NCBI GenBank assembly: GCA_033720955.1
Contig: JAWWBN010000144.1
Coordinates: 1-9,846 of the forward strand
DNA length: 9,846 nucleotides
Source: JAWWBN01 sp033720955
GTDB taxonomy: Bacteria; Acidobacteriota; Thermoanaerobaculia; Multivoradales; JAHEKO01
Reading direction: 5' to 3'
Shown here piece after piece: positions 1 through 5,852 of the stretch (position 1 is its first letter; every line of letters begins with the position of its first letter). Below the pieces are notes generated by a model that worked only from the letters and a program-made list of their open reading frames with translations, ran no database searches and had not been told where the DNA came from. Position numbers and translations under genes: made by a program.

Positions 1-577
1 AGCCCCGCGCCGCCAGCCGCCGCCGCGCCTCCCGCCCGGGGTCCGCGGCGAGGGCGGCGTCGATGCGGGTCAGGGCCTCTCCCGGGAGGGCGCCCCGGCT
101 CGCCGCTTCGGCGGCGACGACCCGCACCGGGCCGGAGAGGGGAGAGGCGGGGAAGCGCTCCACCAGAAGATCGGCGGTCGCGAGGGCGGCGAGGGGGTCA
201 CCGGCCGCCGTCGCCGCCTCCGCCAGCGCGTAGAGACGCAGGTCCTCGAGATCCGCGTCGTCGCCGCCCGCCGCCGTCAGCAGCTCCCGGGCCCTTGAGG
301 GCCGGCCGCACTCCAGGGCGTAGAGACCGGCCAGCAGGACGGGCGCCTCGCCGGCGCCGGAGGCCGGGGCCAGCTCGCGGGCGGCCTGGCAGTCGCCGTC
401 GCGCGCCGCCCGCGCCGCGGATTCGACCCCGGCGAGGTCGGCGAGCCGAACCCCGGCAGCGGCCGCCGGCGCACCCTCGGTGCCGGTCCGCGGCAGCGGC
501 GAGAGGGTGACGGCCGCGGCCACCAGTAGCAGGGCGGCGAAGAGCCGGACGGCCTGGGCGACCCCTCGTGCGCTCAT
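1..577 (-). CDS. Exported TPR-like protein, N-terminal part (runs off left edge)
   Basis: An open minus-strand frame starts at ATG 577-575 and reads 192 codons to the window edge without a stop, so the C-terminus is missing. Residues 1-40 look like a signal peptide: Arg4 and Arg11, a hydrophobic stretch LFAALLLVAAAVTL, then an Ala-rich segment where cleavage is plausible, so the protein is probably exported. The rest is Ala/Leu-rich helical sequence of TPR type, with helix pairs such as 'YALAEAATAAGDPLAALATADLLVERFP'-like spacing around residues 110-140 (Gly-Asp turn, then Phe-Pro before the next helix). This resembles the superhelical N-terminal half of soluble lytic transglycosylases (Slt family), but the catalytic domain would lie outside the window, so that identity is inference; another periplasmic TPR protein is equally possible. 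A GGAG sits 8 nt before the start. It follows the GAF gene by 36 nt on the same strand, which suggests co-transcription. Confidence 0.72.
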   Translation of the reverse strand, partial: MSARGVAQAVRLFAALLLVAAAVTLSPLPRTGTEGAPAAAAGVRLADLAGVESAARAARDGDCQAARELAPASGAGEAPVLLAGLYALECGRPSRARELLTAAGGDDADLEDLRLYALAEAATAAGDPLAALATADLLVERFPASPLSGPVRVVAAEAASRGALPGEALTRIDAALAADPGREARRRLAARG

Positions 578-613
578 TCTCGCGGCTCCGCCTCGCGCCG
601 CCTCCGCCGTCTC

Positions 614-2029
614 CTACCGCCCGAGGACGTCGGCGTCGCCGCCGGCGAGAATCCGGACCAGGGCGTCCTGGAAAAAGTCCTCGTGGTCACGGACCTCGGT
701 CTCCACCCGGTCCTCGAAGATCTGCCGCGAGCGCTCGATGTCCTCCTGCAGCCGCTGGTAGAGGTCGCGGTTCTGGCGGCCCAGCTCGACCTGGGTCTCG
801 TTGTAGAGCTTGATCTCGGTGACCAGCAGGCGGGCCAGCCGCCGGGCCTCTTCGACCTGGGCGTCCTGGTTGGCCGCGGCGCTGGCGCGGCTGAAGGCCC
901 AGCCCGGCCCGTCCACGTCGCTCGGCGGCTCGACGATCGTGCTGCTGCGGTCGAGATCTGCCGGCTCGGACTCCGCTTCGGACGGCTCCTCCTCCGTCTC
1001 CTCGTCGCGGACGGCGGGGATCTCCTCGGTGAGGTCCTCCGCCTCGGGCGCCGGCTCGCCATGGGGCTCCGGCTCTGGCGGCGGCGCCGGAGAGTCGATG
1101 GGGATGCTGGGGATGTGTGGCGGCGGAGCCAGGTCGATCTCGCTCGCCGCGTCGTCCAGGAGTCCGGCGTCGCCGAGCGGCTCGGCATCGGGTGGAACCT
1201 CGGCGGGCGTCAGCTCGTCGGTCGGCTCGGCCGGGAGCTCCCAGGCCGGAGGCGCCTCGGCCTCCGCCCCACCGGCCTCGATCTGCGGCTCGGCCCGAAT
1301 CTCGGCCTCCGGAATGGCCTCCTCGCCCACCGCCGGCTCGCCCTCGGCCCCGGGCACGCCCGAGGGGAGGTGGAGACGGAGGGTGGCGGTCGCCTCCCGC
1401 GAGCGCACGGGCAGGGTCTCGAGCACACTGCCGGCAGCGAAGGTGAGAAGCTGCAGGGCGGTGAGGCTCAGCGACGGATCGCCGTCGGCGCGGTCGGCGT
1501 AGACCAGGGCGGCGACCCGCCCCCCCAGCATCATGGGCACCAGCAGGCCGAGCGCCGGAGCCCCGCGCCTCGTCCCGGTCAGCACGGCGCAGTCGTCTCC
1601 GGTCAGGGGCACCGCGCCTCCCCCGTCGCACGCCTCCCGCCAGGGCGAGCCCGCCTCGGGCTCGAAGCGGAGCTCGCGCACCTGGCCCGCCTCGGCTCCG
1701 AAGCCCTTGGCGTCCCACACGTCGAGCTCGCCGCCCCGCACCAGGAGCAGCGCCGAGCGGCTGCAGAAGCGTCGGGCTCCCTCCAGCAGGGCGGTCAGGA
1801 TCTCCGCCTGAGTCCCCGCGGCGTCGATCCGGACCACCCCGTGCTTGAGCTCCTCGAGCAGCTCGGGCCCGGCCTCGACGGAGGGGGGCGCCTGCGGCGG
1901 GGACGGCTCCGTCTCCGCGGGCTCGCCCGCCAGCTCCTGCCGCAGCTCCCTGCGGAGCTGCTCCAGCGCTCGCGACAGAGGCTCGGCGACCTCGGGGTCC
2001 AGGTGCTCGAAAAACTCGGAGAAAGGCAT
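614..2029 (-). CDS. GAF-domain protein with acidic linker and C-terminal helical module
   Basis: A 471-residue predicted cytoplasmic protein with no signal peptide or membrane segment. It starts at ATG 2029-2027 with GGAGG 7 nt upstream, and stops with TAG at 616-614. Residues 1-35 are an amphipathic helix. Residues about 55-205 have the GAF pattern: a long helix, then strands such as 'ALLLVRGGELDVW', 'APALGLLVPMMLGGRVAALVYADR', and a closing helix 'LTALQLLTFAAGSVLETL'. Residues about 206-385 are a Pro/Glu/Ala-rich, low-complexity acidic linker, probably disordered. Residues about 393-462 form a charged helical module (ARRLARLLVTEIKLYNE, then GRQNRDLYQRLQEDIERSR) that I recall from C-termini of acidobacterial and deltaproteobacterial regulatory proteins, though its function is not known to me. 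GAF domains sense small molecules or serve as dimerisation units; no ligand-binding residues can be assigned. No output domain (HTH, kinase, cyclase) is visible, so it may act through protein contacts. It is the first gene of a minus-strand unit with the TPR-like gene. Confidence 0.85.
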   Translation of the reverse strand: MPFSEFFEHLDPEVAEPLSRALEQLRRELRQELAGEPAETEPSPPQAPPSVEAGPELLEELKHGVVRIDAAGTQAEILTALLEGARRFCSRSALLLVRGGELDVWDAKGFGAEAGQVRELRFEPEAGSPWREACDGGGAVPLTGDDCAVLTGTRRGAPALGLLVPMMLGGRVAALVYADRADGDPSLSLTALQLLTFAAGSVLETLPVRSREATATLRLHLPSGVPGAEGEPAVGEEAIPEAEIRAEPQIEAGGAEAEAPPAWELPAEPTDELTPAEVPPDAEPLGDAGLLDDAASEIDLAPPPHIPSIPIDSPAPPPEPEPHGEPAPEAEDLTEEIPAVRDEETEEEPSEAESEPADLDRSSTIVEPPSDVDGPGWAFSRASAAANQDAQVEEARRLARLLVTEIKLYNETQVELGRQNRDLYQRLQEDIERSRQIFEDRVETEVRDHEDFFQDALVRILAGGDADVLGR

Positions 2030-2067
2030 CTGCGGGCCTCCGGTGCGATCAGGGTGCGAAGACCCCG

Positions 2068-2097
2068 ATTATTCAGGAGCGATTTCCGAGGTGTCAA
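2068..2097 (-). promoter_or_regulatory. Sigma-70 type promoter for the GAF gene unit
   Basis: On the minus strand TTGACA (2097-2092, a perfect -35) is followed after 18 nt by AATAAT (2073-2068, 5 of 6 matches to TATAAT). Transcription would start near 2060, about 30 nt before the GAF-gene ATG. AT-rich hexamers are rare in this GC-rich sequence, which strengthens the call. Confidence 0.75.
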
Positions 2098-2111
2098 GCC
2101 GCGGCACCGGG

Positions 2112-2145
2112 AAAGCCCTGTAGCCATAGGGGTTTAGAGGGCTTT
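2112..2145. repeat. Perfect 8-bp inverted repeat in the divergent control region (possible operator)
   Basis: AAAGCCCT (2112-2119) and AGGGCTTT (2138-2145) are exact reverse complements separated by 18 nt. The centre-to-centre arm distance of 26 bp is between two and three helical turns. The element lies just upstream of the -35 of the minus-strand promoter (2092-2097) and just upstream of the candidate + strand promoter (2154-2184). That position suits a regulator acting on both genes, but no regulator is identified. Confidence 0.45.
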
Positions 2146-2153
2146 GTCGGGCG

Positions 2154-2184
2154 GTGGCACGGCGCCGCCAGCCTGTGGTAGCTT
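2154..2184 (+). promoter_or_regulatory. Candidate promoter for the lipoprotein gene
   Basis: GTGGCA (2154-2159, 4 of 6 to TTGACA) and TAGCTT (2179-2184, TAnnnT type) are 19 nt apart, and the -10 is preceded by an extended TGG (2176-2178). Transcription would begin near 2191, about 35 nt before the start codon. The match is weak and rests mostly on position and the extended -10. Confidence 0.35.
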
Positions 2185-2225
2185 TCTCTCTGGCTTTGAC
2201 GACGGTTTTGGAGGACAGGAGAGGC

Positions 2226-3047
2226 ATGATGCTACGCATGCGGAGCGGATGGACGATCGCGCTTCTTGTGATGCTCGTCGTGGCCGGGGGCTGCGGCGGC
2301 GGCGACGAAGGAGCACCCGACGAGGCCCGGCTGCAGGAGCTCAGCGCGCTCCAGGAGATGAAGGCCGAGCTGGACGCCAAGCGCCAGGAGCTCGCCGATC
2401 TGCAGGCGCAGATCGCCGCGGGACCGGAGGAGGGGGAAGAGGCGGCGGAGGGCGAGCCGGCCGCCGAGGGCGAGGAGGCGGCCGAGGGCGAGGAGGCGGC
2501 GGACCCTGAGGCCCGCGTCGCCGAGCTGGAGCAGGAGGTCCTGGACCTGGCCGACGCCTTCGCGAGCCGGATCGTGGCGTTCATCAACGCCGACCCGCCC
2601 CTCGTGGGCGAGGAGCTGAGCGAGATCCAGCTCGCCGCCATCCGCATGAAGAGCGACGAGGACCTCGTGCTGGCGAGGGGCTACATCGAGCGGGGGGGCG
2701 ACTACCGCCGGGCGATGCGCATCTACGAGGACGCGCTGGCGGCCGATCCCGACAACGAGAAGCTCAAGGCGGCGCTCGCCGACGCCGAGGAGCTGCGCTT
2801 CATGACCGCGGAGCGCTTCGCCGAGGTGAAGAAGGGGATGACCGAGGACGAGGTCCGCGCGACGCTGGGCCAGGTGAACCTGCGCAACATCAAGGAGTAT
2901 CCCGAGAAGAACGTCGTCGCCTGGTTCTACCCGACCGCCGAGGACGGCTCCGCGGCCGCCGTCTACTACCGCAAGCGGGGCGACGAGTACCAGGTCTACG
3001 AGGCCAACTTCGAGGCGGTGAAGCCGAAGACGGAGGGAGAGGGGTAG
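2226..3047 (+). CDS. Putative lipoprotein: coiled coil, Glu/Ala repeats, TPR-like and BamE-like segments
   Basis: 273 residues from ATG 2226. A second ATG at 2229 sits at better spacing (7 nt) from AGGAG 2217-2221, so the true start may be one codon later; an upstream in-frame start at 2154 is unlikely because it has no signal-peptide logic and no ribosome site. Residues 1-23 form a lipoprotein signal: Arg4 and Arg6, hydrophobic IALLVMLVVA, then Gly-Gly-Cys23 as probable lipidation site. Residues 34-65 are heptad-like coiled coil. Residues 68-95 are a Glu/Ala/Gly repeat (AAEGEE units). Residues 97-120 are another helix. Residues about 143-177 resemble one TPR (RGYIERGGDYRRAMRIYEDAL, then DPDN). 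Residues 196-262 resemble the BamE/SmpA fold: 'FAEVKKGMTEDEVRATLG', followed by strands 'VVAWFYP' and 'AAVYYRKRG'. This suggests an envelope scaffold or assembly role. It is not BamE itself, which is much shorter and lacks the N-terminal parts. The gene stands alone between its own control region and the rpsU promoter. Confidence 0.85.
   Translation: MMLRMRSGWTIALLVMLVVAGGCGGGDEGAPDEARLQELSALQEMKAELDAKRQELADLQAQIAAGPEEGEEAAEGEPAAEGEEAAEGEEAADPEARVAELEQEVLDLADAFASRIVAFINADPPLVGEELSEIQLAAIRMKSDEDLVLARGYIERGGDYRRAMRIYEDALAADPDNEKLKAALADAEELRFMTAERFAEVKKGMTEDEVRATLGQVNLRNIKEYPEKNVVAWFYPTAEDGSAAAVYYRKRGDEYQVYEANFEAVKPKTEGEG
2442..2495 (+). repeat. Three tandem 18-nt coding repeats (AAEGEE units)
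   Basis: Three successive 18-nt units at 2442-2459, 2460-2477 and 2478-2495 encode AAEGEP, AAEGEE and AAEGEE. Units 2 and 3 differ at a single base. They form a flexible acidic spacer between two helical parts of the lipoprotein, and copy number could vary between strains by slippage. Confidence 0.8.
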
Positions 3048-3050
3048 GGG

Positions 3051-3079
3051 TTGCTTTCGGGGCCCGGATCGCGGATACT
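3051..3079 (+). promoter_or_regulatory. Candidate promoter of the rpsU (MMS) operon
   Basis: TTGCTT (3051-3056, 3 of 6) and GATACT (3074-3079, 4 of 6, keeping the key A and T) are separated by an optimal 17 nt. The start would be near 3086, giving a leader of about 56 nt before rpsU. The pair begins 3 nt after the lipoprotein stop codon, the natural place for an operon promoter. Confidence 0.5.
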
Positions 3080-3087
3080 CGTCAGCC

Positions 3088-3111
3088 CGCGGCTGCCGTC
3101 AGCGGTCCGCG
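3088..3111 (+). other. Possible hairpin in the rpsU mRNA leader
   Basis: CGCGG (3088-3092) pairs with CCGCG (3107-3111). Inside it CTG (3093-3095) pairs with CAG (3100-3102) around a CCGT loop, leaving a 4-nt bulge on the 3' side. If transcription starts near 3086 this would be the 5'-terminal structure of the mRNA, useful for mRNA stability or for autoregulation. Such stems are frequent by chance at this GC content. Confidence 0.3.
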
Positions 3112-3141
3112 AGATCCCCCTGAAGGCGAGGTGAGAACGGT

Positions 3142-3351
3142 TTGCCACTGGTACAGGTCCGCGACGACGAGTCTTTCGAGAACGCCCTCCGACGCTTCAA
3201 GCGCAAGTGCGAGAAGTCGGGCGTTCTGACCGAGCTCAAGAAGCGTCAGTACTTCGAGAAGCCCTCGGTCAAGAGGAAGCGCAAGGCGATGCAGGCGCGC
3301 AAGAAGATCCTCCGCAAGATGGCGGAGGACCGCCGCATGGGCTTGCGCTGA
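3142..3351 (+). CDS. rpsU: Small ribosomal subunit protein S21 (bS21)
   Basis: A 69-residue basic protein that matches the S21 family over its whole length: an N-terminal 'VQVRDDESFENALRRFKRKCEKSG' core, then 'LTELKKRQYFEKPSVKRKRK', and a Lys/Arg-rich C-terminal helix. S21 binds the 30S platform near the 3' end of 16S rRNA and helps translation initiation. The length is normal. The start is TTG (3142-3144), chosen because the next residues PLVQVRDDE fit the family N-terminus and because AGGTG (3129-3133) lies 8 nt upstream; no ATG or GTG fits. It is first in the block with mutS2, dnaG and rpoD and is followed by an intrinsic terminator, as in the E. coli MMS operon, where S21 is made in excess over primase and sigma. 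Confidence 0.96.
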   Translation: MPLVQVRDDESFENALRRFKRKCEKSGVLTELKKRQYFEKPSVKRKRKAMQARKKILRKMAEDRRMGLR

Positions 3352-3372
3352 GCTCGGCGCATCGCGTAGCTT
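3343..3372 (+). promoter_or_regulatory. Weak candidate promoter for mutS2, overlapping the rpsU end
   Basis: TTGCGC (3343-3348, 3 of 6) and TAGCTT (3367-3372, the same hexamer as at 2179-2184) are 18 nt apart. A transcript beginning near 3379 would lack the first bases of the terminator's left arm and might escape termination. This is low confidence, since the -35 bases are also S21 codons. Confidence 0.25.
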
Positions 3373-3376
3373 GATC

Positions 3377-3408
3377 GGGCGGGGCCCAGCGGCCCCGCCC
3401 TTTCTGTT
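3377..3408 (+). terminator. Intrinsic terminator between rpsU and mutS2
   Basis: GGGCGGGGCC (3377-3386), loop CAGC (3387-3390) and GGCCCCGCCC (3391-3400) form a perfect 10-bp GC stem, followed directly by the T-rich TTTCTGTT (3401-3408). It begins 25 nt after the rpsU stop. The equivalent place in E. coli (between rpsU and dnaG) also carries a partial terminator that sets the S21-to-primase ratio. The imperfect T-run suggests some read-through. Confidence 0.88.
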
Positions 3409-3415
3409 GGGACCG

Positions 3416-5848
3416 ATGGTGCCCCTCTCCCTCGACCGCGAGGCCCCCGAGAGCCGCCGCCCCGGCCCGGTCGAGATCGTCTCGCCGGCCACCCTCAACG
3501 CCCTGGAGCTGCCCTCGCTGCGGGCCATGCTGGCCTCGCTGGCCACCACCGACGTCGGTGCGGAGCGGGCCGGGGAGGTCGCGCCGCGGGCCGACCTCGA
3601 GGAGCTCGACGAGCGCCGGGGGGCTTTCGAGGAGGCCCGGCGACTGCTCGAGGACGGCGCCCTTGCACCCGCGTTCGAGGCGCCGCTGGCGCCCGTTCTG
3701 GGTGCCCTCGAAGAGGGCGGCGCCCAGCTCGACGGCGAGGGCCTGCTCCAGCTCGCGGCGATGCTGCGGGCCACCGGCGAGGCGGCGGCGCGAATCGCGG
3801 CCGCCGACCCGCCCTGCGAGCGGCTCGCCGTCGCGGCGGAGACGCTGGAGGACCTGGAGCCGCTGCGCCGGAGGATCGTCGCGACCCTGGACCGGCGGGG
3901 CAGGGTGCGTGACGACGCCAGCCCGCGGCTGGGTCGGCTGGCCGCCGCCGCGCGGAAGGAGCGCGAGGGTCTCTACCGCCAGCTCGAGGAGTACGCCGGA
4001 CAGCGGCGCGGCGATCTGAGCGAAGACACGGTGCCCCTGTACGCCGGGCGGCTGGTGGTGAAGCTCCGCGCCGGCGCGGCGCGGCAGGGCGGCCTGGTGC
4101 ACGGCCGCTCGGGCACGGGGAAGAGCTTCTACTTCGAGCCCCTGGCGGCCGTGGAGGGCAACAACCGGCTGCAGGAGGCGCTGGAGCAGGTCGAGCAGGA
4201 GAAGCGGCGGCTCCTCCGCGAGCTGGTGGAGCTGGCGGTCGAGTCCCGGGCGGCCCTGGCCGCGCACCTCGGGCTCCTGGGGCGGCTGGACCTGCTCCAG
4301 GCCGTAGCGCGGTTCGCCGCCGCCGCGGACGCCCGGCTGGCGGAGATCGCCCCTCCGGGGGAGCTGACCCTGCGCGAGGCGCGCCATCCGCTGCTCGACC
4401 CGCGTCTGGCTCCCCTCCGGGCTGCCGCGCTCGGGCACGAGGGGCACACCGCGTCCATCGTGCCGCTGTCGCTGGAGCTGGGCGGCGACCGCCGGGTTCT
4501 CGTGGTGACCGGCCCCAACGCCGGCGGCAAGACGGTGGCGCTCAAGACCCTGGGCCTGCTGACCCTGCTCCATCAGTGCGGTCTTCCCGTCCCCGCCGGT
4601 CGCGGCACGGCGCTGCCCGTGGTGGAGGCCCTGGTGGCCACCATCGGCGACGAGCAGAGCCTGCTCGAGGACCGCTCCACCTTCAGCGGCCGGCTGCAGC
4701 GCCTGGCCGAGGCGTGGGAGGCGGCCCGCCCCGGGGGCCTGGTCCTCCTCGACGAGCTGGGGAGCGGCACCGACCCGGAGGAGGGCGCCGCGCTGGCGGT
4801 GGCGCTGGTCGAGGCCCTGGTGGAGCGCGGCTGTCTGGGCGTGGTGACCACCCACCTGGGGAGGCTGGCGGCCGCGGCCCTGGAGAGCGACGGCGCCTTC
4901 TGCGCCGCCATGGAGTTCGACCCGGAGAGCGGCAGTCCCACCTTCCGGCTGACGCCGGGGGCACCGGGCGGCAGCGAGGCGCTCTCGCTGGCCCGGCGTC
5001 TGGGTCTCCCCGGCGAATGGCTGGCGCGGGCCGAGGAGCTCCTGGGCTCGGAGCATCGCGACCTGCGCCGTCTGCTGGCCGAGGTCGAGCGGGCGCGGGA
5101 CGAGCTGGCGGCCGCCACGCGGGAGGTGGAGCGGGAGAGGGCCGCCCTGGAGAGCCGGCGACGCGAGCTGGAGGAGCGCGTCGAGGAGCTGGCCGAGGAG
5201 CGCCGACGTCTCGCCGGCCGACTCAAGCGCGAGCTGGAGGAGCTGCGCCGCAAGGTCGTCGAGCGGCAGCGCGAAGAGGTGGAGCGACTGCGGGAGGAGC
5301 TCGCCGCGGGGCGCCGGCGGGGGGTGGCGGAGCGCTCGGCCGAGCGGCTGCTCGCCGACGCGCCGGAGATCGAGGTCGAAGAGGAGCGGCCGGAGGCGCC
5401 GGTGGTGGCGGGCGGTCGGGTGGTGCACCGCACTCTCGGCTGGGAGGGGGTGGTCGAGCGTCTGGAGGGGTCGCGGGCCCACGTGAAGATCGGCGGCAAG
5501 CGGCTGCGGTGCCCGGTCTCGGAGCTCGCCGGAGTGGCCGCCGTCGAAGAGGCGAAGGGGCCGCCCGCGCCGCGGGTGGCCGTCAGCCCGGCCGGCGACG
5601 CCGTGCCGGGGGAGCTTCAGCTCATCGGCAAGCGGGTGGAGCCGGCGCTCGCCGAGCTCGACGCCTACCTCGACGCCGCGCTGCGCGCCGCGCACGCCAC
5701 CGTACGGGTGGTCCACGGCCACGGCACGGGGCGGCTGCGCTCCGCGGTGCGCGAGTTCCTGCGCCGCCATCCGGCGGTGGCGAGCGTGCGGCCGGGACGG
5801 GGCGACGAGGGCGGCGACGGCGCCACCGTGGTCGAGATGCGGGGGTAG
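3416..5848 (+). CDS. mutS2: MutS2 family ATPase with C-terminal Smr domain
   Basis: 810 residues from ATG 3416 (family about 780-800). The frame extends upstream to a TTG at 3371, but that stretch is the terminator stem-loop, so 3416 or GTG 3419 is the better start; the ribosome site is poor. Residues 1-20 are a small extra N-terminus, and about 25-330 are the helical core/lever. The ABC-type ATPase follows: Walker A GPNAGGKT (366-373), STFSG motif (421-425), Walker B LVLLDE ending at Asp446-Glu447, and a TTH switch. Residues about 546-635 are a charged coiled coil, about 663-706 a small beta domain (GRVVHRTLGWEGVVERL), and 732-810 the Smr domain with HGHGTG (767-772). There is no mismatch-recognition domain. 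Family members suppress homologous recombination, and in some bacteria split stalled or collided ribosomes. The Smr LDLR-type motif reads LQLI here (residues 734-737), so nuclease activity is uncertain. dnaG follows after 4 nt, so the two are probably co-translated. Confidence 0.95.
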   Translation: MVPLSLDREAPESRRPGPVEIVSPATLNALELPSLRAMLASLATTDVGAERAGEVAPRADLEELDERRGAFEEARRLLEDGALAPAFEAPLAPVLGALEEGGAQLDGEGLLQLAAMLRATGEAAARIAAADPPCERLAVAAETLEDLEPLRRRIVATLDRRGRVRDDASPRLGRLAAAARKEREGLYRQLEEYAGQRRGDLSEDTVPLYAGRLVVKLRAGAARQGGLVHGRSGTGKSFYFEPLAAVEGNNRLQEALEQVEQEKRRLLRELVELAVESRAALAAHLGLLGRLDLLQAVARFAAAADARLAEIAPPGELTLREARHPLLDPRLAPLRAAALGHEGHTASIVPLSLELGGDRRVLVVTGPNAGGKTVALKTLGLLTLLHQCGLPVPAGRGTALPVVEALVATIGDEQSLLEDRSTFSGRLQRLAEAWEAARPGGLVLLDELGSGTDPEEGAALAVALVEALVERGCLGVVTTHLGRLAAAALESDGAFCAAMEFDPESGSPTFRLTPGAPGGSEALSLARRLGLPGEWLARAEELLGSEHRDLRRLLAEVERARDELAAATREVERERAALESRRRELEERVEELAEERRRLAGRLKRELEELRRKVVERQREEVERLREELAAGRRRGVAERSAERLLADAPEIEVEEERPEAPVVAGGRVVHRTLGWEGVVERLEGSRAHVKIGGKRLRCPVSELAGVAAVEEAKGPPAPRVAVSPAGDAVPGELQLIGKRVEPALAELDAYLDAALRAAHATVRVVHGHGTGRLRSAVREFLRRHPAVASVRPGRGDEGGDGATVVEMRG

Positions 5849-5852
5849 GGCG

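Noticed and set aside
683..2137. Long + strand open frame opposite the GAF gene
   Set aside because: Stop-free antisense frames are expected at this GC content. Its product is Arg/Gly/Leu-rich low-complexity sequence, while the minus frame shows a GAF pattern, a ribosome site and a consensus promoter.
2155..2170. Sigma-54 type -24 element (TGGCACG)
   Set aside because: The -24 half matches, but the required GC of the -12 element is absent at the correct spacing (CC there), and no enhancer-binding protein gene is nearby.
2235..2243. CGCATGCG palindrome near the lipoprotein start
   Set aside because: It lies in the signal-peptide codons, is a single copy, and is short enough to arise by chance.
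3371..3415. Upstream TTG start for mutS2, adding 15 residues
   Set aside because: Those codons are the terminator stem-loop and T-tract, and the added residues do not resemble a MutS2 N-terminus. ATG 3416 is preferred.
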